Shown here piece after piece: positions 59,532 through 64,000 of a DNA stretch of 64,000 bases. The stretch is from Bog-473 sp036489775 (lineage in GTDB: Bacteria > Actinomycetota > Acidimicrobiia > Acidimicrobiales > RAAP-2): assembly GCA_036489775.1 (NCBI GenBank), contig DASXFC010000077.1, positions 37,239 through 101,238 on the forward strand, given 5' to 3'. How positions within the stretch are numbered: position 1 is the stretch's first letter; every line of letters begins with the position of its first letter. The notes under the pieces are model-generated. The model worked only from the letters and a program-made list of their open reading frames with translations, was not told the DNA's origin and did no database searches. A program made the position numbers and the translations under genes.

Positions 59532-60605
59532 ATGATTCGACGTTCACGTCCATTGATGTGTCGCGCCGTGTTCGCGTTCGGCGTGACCACCGCGGTCACG
59601 CTGGTCGGCGTGCTGAGCACCCCACAGCCATATGCCTCAGCCGCCGTCCGGCGGACCGCAGACCTGCACCGGAGCGTGGCAACCAAGTCACTCAACCTGA
59701 GCGGCGTCACCTTGACCTTCGGTGACCAGTTGAAGGAGTACCAGACCATCTTCCAGGCCACCGATGCCCTCAAGGGGGCCGCGTATACGGTCAACTGGTC
59801 GGACTTCGTCGGTGGCCCTCCGATCATTGCCGCCGAGACGGGTGGATCAGTCGACCTTGGTGACATGGCCGAGACGCCGACCATCTTCGCCGAGGCGGCT
59901 GGGGATCCCGTCAAGGTCGTGGCCGTGACCGTGGGCTCGAACCCGAAGAAGTCGCCCTACGACATCGTCGTGCCCTCGCACTCATCGATCACATCGGTCT
60001 CGCAGCTGCGGGGGAAGTCGGTTGCCGTTCAGGAGGGGACGGTCTATCAGTACGTCTTGGCACAGGCACTGAAGAAGGCGAACATCCCGTACAGCGCGGT
60101 CACGATCGAGAACCTGACCTATACGAATGCATCAACCGCGGTGGCCAACGGCAAGGTCGACGCCGCAGTCATCGGGCAGCCGCTCACCGCGTTGGACCAG
60201 CAATCTGGACAGATCCGCGTCTTGGAGACCGGCGCTGGGATTGCCCCGGTGTTCGGGTATCTCACGGCGAGCCAGTCGGCGTTGGACAATCCCAAAGAGG
60301 CGGCGGCGATCAGCGACTTCATCGCACGGTTTTACAAGGCTTCTGCGCTTCTGAAGAAGGACCCGTTGCTGGCAGCTGAGACGTATGTGAAGACGTTCGG
60401 AGTGCCACTGGCGGTGGCCAAGGTTGCAGTGGCGTCGGATCAGGGCGTGGCGTCGCCGATCACGTCGGCGGTCATCAGCTACGAACAGAACGAGGCCAAC
60501 ACCTTCTACAAGCTTGGATTGATCACCAAGCAGGTGAACGTCAAGAGCCTCTTTGACCTGCCCTTCAATAAGGTGGTGACCAAGGCGGCGGGGATCACCT
60601 CGTGA
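59532..60605 (+). CDS. ABC transporter substrate-binding protein (SsuA/TauA-like)
   Basis: 357 residues. A signal sequence (PLMCRAVFAFGVTTAVTLVGV, cleavage near ASA) targets it outside the membrane. The NMT1/SsuA-like core shows LTFGDQLKEYQTIFQATDAL, VNWSDFVGGPPIIAAETGGSVDLGDMAE and SQLRGKSVAVQEGTVYQYVL. It would capture a sulfonate or sulfate ester and deliver it to the next two gene products. It starts 54 bp after the dioxygenase; the permease start overlaps its stop (GTGA). Confidence 0.9.
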   Translation: MIRRSRPLMCRAVFAFGVTTAVTLVGVLSTPQPYASAAVRRTADLHRSVATKSLNLSGVTLTFGDQLKEYQTIFQATDALKGAAYTVNWSDFVGGPPIIAAETGGSVDLGDMAETPTIFAEAAGDPVKVVAVTVGSNPKKSPYDIVVPSHSSITSVSQLRGKSVAVQEGTVYQYVLAQALKKANIPYSAVTIENLTYTNASTAVANGKVDAAVIGQPLTALDQQSGQIRVLETGAGIAPVFGYLTASQSALDNPKEAAAISDFIARFYKASALLKKDPLLAAETYVKTFGVPLAVAKVAVASDQGVASPITSAVISYEQNEANTFYKLGLITKQVNVKSLFDLPFNKVVTKAAGITS

Positions 60606-61495
60606 GTGTGATCACCATCCCTCGGGGCGTTGAGCAAGATCCGAGTCCAGAGGGACCGACCACTTCGACCAGTCCGACTACCGGGGCGACGGGCCTAGTA
60701 CGTCCGCTGACCCGAGTACTCCGGACGCGCAATCGGCGCAGCACGCTGGCTCTACGGGCCTTGGTGCCGTTGGGCATTTTCGGATTGTGGTGGGCCCTGA
60801 CCGGGACCGGAGTCATCGGACCCACGACCCTGTCGACACCGAGTGCGACGTGGAGCGCTTTTGTCAGCCTGCTCCAGCACCAGGACCTCTTGGGTGACGT
60901 CGCGATTTCGGTGCGCCGGGCCGCCTTGGGGCTGGCCTTGGGTGCGGGGCTCGGGCTGATTCTGGGCACCGTCGTGGGCCTGTTCCGACTGGGTGAGGAA
61001 CTGCTGGACGCGTCATTGCAAATGCTGCGCATGGTGCCCTATCCCGCCATCATTTTCCTGTTCATCGTCTGGTTTGGCATCGGCGAGACCCCGAAGGTGC
61101 TGCTTATCGGATTGGCCACCTTGTTTCCCATGTACCTCAACACCTCCAACGGCGTCCGCAACGTCGACCGCCGCGTCGTCGAGGCGGCCCGGAGTTTCGG
61201 TGTGCGAGGGTTTGCCTTGGTGCGCCAGGTCATCCTGCCGCTGTCCATGCCATCGATCCTGACCGGCCTGCGCTTCTCGGCCGGGATCTCGGTGATCGCC
61301 CTGGTTTTCACCGAGAGCTTGGGATCTTCCAGCGGCATCGGGTACTTGGTCAGCCAGGCCGACAGCTTGCAGCAGATACCGAACCTGGTCGTCTGCATCA
61401 TCATCTACGCCGTGCTCGGCATCGGGGCCGACCTCCTGGTGCGACTGCTCGAACGGCTGTCCATGCCGTGGCGACGTCAGGTGTCCGTACGATGA
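60602..61495 (+). CDS. ABC transporter permease (SsuC/TauC-like)
   Basis: 297 residues with about six membrane helices. The EAA loop reads VEAARSFGVRGFALVRQVILPLSMPSILTGLRFSAGI, typical of the nitrate/sulfonate/taurine importer class. The first 45 residues are a hydrophilic cytoplasmic tail. Linked by 4-bp overlaps to the binding protein and ATPase genes. Confidence 0.92.
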   Translation: MSVITIPRGVEQDPSPEGPTTSTSPTTGATGLVRPLTRVLRTRNRRSTLALRALVPLGIFGLWWALTGTGVIGPTTLSTPSATWSAFVSLLQHQDLLGDVAISVRRAALGLALGAGLGLILGTVVGLFRLGEELLDASLQMLRMVPYPAIIFLFIVWFGIGETPKVLLIGLATLFPMYLNTSNGVRNVDRRVVEAARSFGVRGFALVRQVILPLSMPSILTGLRFSAGISVIALVFTESLGSSSGIGYLVSQADSLQQIPNLVVCIIIYAVLGIGADLLVRLLERLSMPWRRQVSVR

Positions 61496-62253
61496 CTGCC
61501 GTCGCTGGAGCCACCGATCAGTTGGCCGTGATCGCCCGCGGCGTATCGAAGTCCTTTGACGCTCGCCCGGTCCTTACTGACCTGGAGCTGACGGTCGGCG
61601 TCGGTGAGTTCGTTGCCCTGCTGGGAGCGTCCGGCAGCGGCAAGACGACGTTGCTCCGGATGCTGCTCGGGCTCGAGGTGCCAACCGACGGCGACCTGTA
61701 TGTGCCCCAGGTGCGGACCACGGTCTTCCAAGAACCGCGCCTGGTGGGGTCGATGCGAGTCTGGCGCAACGTGGTCATCGGGCAACCCCGGTCGGCAGGG
61801 ACCCGGGAGGCCGCGCTCAAGGCCTTGCGCGAGGTCGGGCTGGAGGGGCATGCCGATGCGTGGCCGGCCACGCTGTCCGGCGGGGAGGCTCAGCGGGTGG
61901 CGCTGGCCCGGGCCCTCGTCCGTGAGCCCGACCTGCTACTGCTCGACGAACCGTTCGCCGCGCTCGACGCCTTGACCCGCCTGAAGATGCAGGCCCTGGT
62001 GTCCGAGCTCTGCGCCCGGCACCGACCCGGCGTGCTGCTTGTCACCCACGACGTCGAGGAGGCGATCTTGCTGGCCGATCGAGTCCTGGTGCTGCGCGAC
62101 GGCCGGATCTCGCTGGACCAGACGGTCGACCTGCCCCGACCGCGCCGGATGGGCGGCGATACCTTCGATCGACTCCGTGATCGGCTGCTGGCCGAACTTG
62201 GCGTGATCGGGGAGGCGGCGGGCCTACCGTTACCGGCGGGCGTCTCGGAGTAG
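61492..62253 (+). CDS. ABC transporter ATP-binding protein (SsuB/TauB-like)
   Basis: 253 residues. Walker A GASGSGKTT, signature LSGGEAQRVALARA, Walker B LLLLDEPFAALDA and H-loop THDVEEA are complete, so it is an active ATPase driving import. ATG at 61492 overlaps the permease stop (ATGA). Its sequence type fits the sulfonate/nitrate family. Confidence 0.95.
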   Translation: MTAVAGATDQLAVIARGVSKSFDARPVLTDLELTVGVGEFVALLGASGSGKTTLLRMLLGLEVPTDGDLYVPQVRTTVFQEPRLVGSMRVWRNVVIGQPRSAGTREAALKALREVGLEGHADAWPATLSGGEAQRVALARALVREPDLLLLDEPFAALDALTRLKMQALVSELCARHRPGVLLVTHDVEEAILLADRVLVLRDGRISLDQTVDLPRPRRMGGDTFDRLRDRLLAELGVIGEAAGLPLPAGVSE

Positions 62254-62300
62254 GCGCCTCCCGCTGGCGCGGGCAGTCGAACCGTCAGGAGCACCAGACC

Positions 62301-63824
62301 ATGGATACGGTCCTTCCACCGAACCTCGTGGTCGTCCTGTTGGACAGCCTGAACCGGCACCTGCTCGAGGCATACGGCGCCGACGAGTTCGCCACCCCCA
62401 ACCTGAAGCGGTTCGCCGACCAGTCGCTGCGTTTCACCCGTCACCATGTGGGCTCACTGCCATGCATGCCAGCTCGGCACGACATTCTGGTGGGGTCGCT
62501 TGATTTTCCCTGGCGGCCCTGGGGCTCGATCGAGATCTGGGAGGAGGCGATCACCCGACAGCTCCGTGCAGCCGGTGTCACCTCGATGCTGGTCTCGGAC
62601 CATCCGCATCTCTTCGAGGTGGGCGGTGAGAACTACCACACCGACTTCACCGCTTGGCTCTACGAGCGGGGTCACGAGAGTGACCCCTGGCGAACGGCGC
62701 CTGACCCCTCCTGGGTGGGTACGCCCACGATTCCGGTGGAGCGGGGCCCGATCGACCATGCCTATGACACCTCACGGACCTATTTCCGCAGCGAAGAGGA
62801 GTTTCCCGGACCCAAGACGATGCAGGCGGCGGCGAACTGGGTCCGCCAGTCTGCCCCCCAGCACGACCGCTTCCTTCTCTTCGTCGACGAATTCGATCCA
62901 CACGAGCCGTTCGACACGCCTCAGTCCTATGTCGAGCTCTACGACCCGGACTGGGAGGGTCCGCGCTGCATCTGGCCGCCGTACCTGATCGACGCCGTGG
63001 GCAGCGGCCAGCTCGGGGCGCGCAAGGCGACGCACATCCGCGCCAACTACGGCGCCAAGCTGACCATGATCGACCGCTGGTTCGGGCATCTGCTCGACAC
63101 GATCGATCAAGCGGGGTTGGCCGAGACTACGGCCGTCATCGTCTGCACCGACCACGGGCACTACCTGGGCGAGCACGACATCTTCGGAAAGCCGGCAGCG
63201 CCCATCTACAGCGAACTCGGGCGCATCCCGCTCCTCATCCGCTGGCCCGGCCAGTCGGCGCGCCAAATCGATGCACTCACCACTTCGGTGGATCTCCATG
63301 CCACCATCGCCGACTTCTTCGGTGTGCAGCCTGATCATCTGACCCACGGCCGTTCGTTGCTGCCGCTCATTGAAGGGACGAAGGAATCAGTGCGCGACCT
63401 GGCCCTCTTCGGGTACTGGGGTCGGCACGTGGGGATCACCGACGGCCGGCACCGCTATCTGCGCGGTAGCGGGGAGGACAACTTCCCACTGTCCATGTGG
63501 TCGAACCGGTGGTCGACCATGCCCATCCCAGCCTTCCCGTCCATCCGGCTGCCCCGGCCCGACCACCGGGCCACCCTGCGCACCATGCCGGGCAGCGACG
63601 TCCCGGTCATCTGCCAACCGTTCGCGCCGGGCGACCCGTTGCCCTTTTGGGCCGGGCACCACCCCCCTTCGGACTCGCACCTCTATGACACCGACATCGA
63701 CCCCGATGAAGCAGAGAACCGGGTTGGCGAGGCTGGTGAAGCGGAATGGCGCGACGCCTTGGCCACTGAACTACGGGCTATCGAGGCGCCCGCGGACCTG
63801 CTGGCCCGGGTCGGGGTCGCCTGA
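62301..63824 (+). CDS. Type I sulfatase
   Basis: 507 residues of the alkaline-phosphatase superfamily. The modified-Cys motif C-x-P-x-R is Cys55-Met-Pro-Ala-Arg59 in GSLPCMPARHDIL; it needs a formylglycine-generating enzyme, which is not in the window. Metal-site elements include LDSLNRH (single Asp15 where many have DD), VDEFDPHEPFD and CTDHGHYLGEHDIFGK. No signal peptide, so it works in the cytoplasm on imported esters. It ends the sulfur operon, 47 bp after the ABC ATPase, and might also hydrolyse phosphonate monoesters. Confidence 0.9.
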   Translation: MDTVLPPNLVVVLLDSLNRHLLEAYGADEFATPNLKRFADQSLRFTRHHVGSLPCMPARHDILVGSLDFPWRPWGSIEIWEEAITRQLRAAGVTSMLVSDHPHLFEVGGENYHTDFTAWLYERGHESDPWRTAPDPSWVGTPTIPVERGPIDHAYDTSRTYFRSEEEFPGPKTMQAAANWVRQSAPQHDRFLLFVDEFDPHEPFDTPQSYVELYDPDWEGPRCIWPPYLIDAVGSGQLGARKATHIRANYGAKLTMIDRWFGHLLDTIDQAGLAETTAVIVCTDHGHYLGEHDIFGKPAAPIYSELGRIPLLIRWPGQSARQIDALTTSVDLHATIADFFGVQPDHLTHGRSLLPLIEGTKESVRDLALFGYWGRHVGITDGRHRYLRGSGEDNFPLSMWSNRWSTMPIPAFPSIRLPRPDHRATLRTMPGSDVPVICQPFAPGDPLPFWAGHHPPSDSHLYDTDIDPDEAENRVGEAGEAEWRDALATELRAIEAPADLLARVGVA

Positions 63825-63860
63825 GTTATCTGGCCGACTGAGTAAGGACGCCGGCTCGGA

Positions 63861-64000
63861 TCATTTCCGACTGCGACTACTTCGCCGCCACCCCGGTGAG
63901 GGCACCGAGACCAAGGTCTTGCCAGTCGGCGAGGTGAACCGCACCTCAGCGTTGGCATCGCCATCGATGGTCCAACCCAGTTCATGGACTCGGCTGTGGT
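63861..64000 (-). CDS. C-terminal end of an HNH endonuclease (DUF222 type?), cut by the window edge
   Basis: The last 45 codons of a minus-strand gene entering from the right. HSRVHELGWTIDGDANAEVR followed by FTSPTGKTL fits the end of an HNH domain (H-x-x-x-H, then a Trp-containing strand and a PTGK-like turn), as in the actinobacterial DUF222/13E12-repeat proteins. The stop is at 63861-63863. No further domain is visible. Convergent with the sulfatase. Confidence 0.6.
   Translation of the reverse strand, partial: HSRVHELGWTIDGDANAEVRFTSPTGKTLVSVPSPGWRRSSRSRK

Overview
The window is GC-rich actinobacterial chromosome. The evidence is the codon bias toward G/C at third positions, frequent GTG and TTG starts, promoters that appear to yield leaderless mRNAs, a monomeric NADP isocitrate dehydrogenase, a DUF5996 protein, a secreted protein of GYWLVA-DGGVFSFGDA repeats, and what looks like the tail of an HNH nuclease at the right edge. 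I lean towards Acidimicrobiia or a related uncultured actinobacterium, but this is inference from gene content. I saw no rRNA, tRNA, CRISPR array, transposase or integrase.

Layout. 1-6.5 kb: a truncated gene; an oxidative operon (MpaB-type oxygenase, YceI, cytochrome P450) divergent from a TetR gene; a DeoR/MFS pair; a HAD phosphatase. 6.5-9.6 kb: a polyhydroxyalkanoate locus (thioredoxin-fold protein, phaC, phaZ) resembling the Pseudomonas medium-chain type. 9.8-19.3 kb: small operons with their own regulators (VOC protein, small protein, frameshifted MFS; SDR opposite HxlR/thioesterase; alpha/beta hydrolase, tautomerase and YbaK opposite TetR; SDR-MFS-DUF427-TetR). 19.6-22.3 kb: a rifampin phosphotransferase gene, rph, with a probable rifampin-associated element upstream. 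22.3-30.7 kb: stress and housekeeping genes (msrA, adk, universal stress protein, methyltransferase, DUF5996, MFS/MarR, repeat protein, beta-carbonic anhydrase with a hairpin over its ribosome binding site). 30.7-34.6 kb: a four-gene operon TetR-SDR-CMD-CocE-like esterase with 4-bp overlaps throughout.

34.7-45.1 kb: AraC/VOC pair, cNMP-binding protein with terminator, then a four-gene operon (Baeyer-Villiger monooxygenase, fused SDR, amidohydrolase/lactonase, Dabb protein) that looks like a ketone-to-lactone degradation route. A DyP peroxidase follows, then an NAD-dependent epimerase/TetR pair, an SDR without the usual active site and a SnoaL protein. Two coding microsatellites lie within 2.3 kb here. 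45.1-58.2 kb: TetR with a decayed methyltransferase gene, DEAD-box helicase, truncated globin, ClC channel/MarR, secreted GH18 protein, YjbQ, icd, a Mug-type glycosylase, a BtuF-like protein, pirin and a 42-residue protein missed by length cut-offs. 58.5-63.8 kb: a sulfur-scavenging operon (TauD/AtsK-type dioxygenase, SsuA/SsuC/SsuB-type ABC importer, type I sulfatase) behind a good sigma-70-like promoter.

The region carries eleven transcription regulators in 64 kb. Most face a divergent enzyme gene, and for eight of them I can point to inverted or direct repeats in or next to the shared intergenic region. Best candidates for follow-up are rph with its upstream element, the hairpin on the carbonic anhydrase start, the Baeyer-Villiger operon with its unusual fused SDR, and the pair of 62-residue paralogues.
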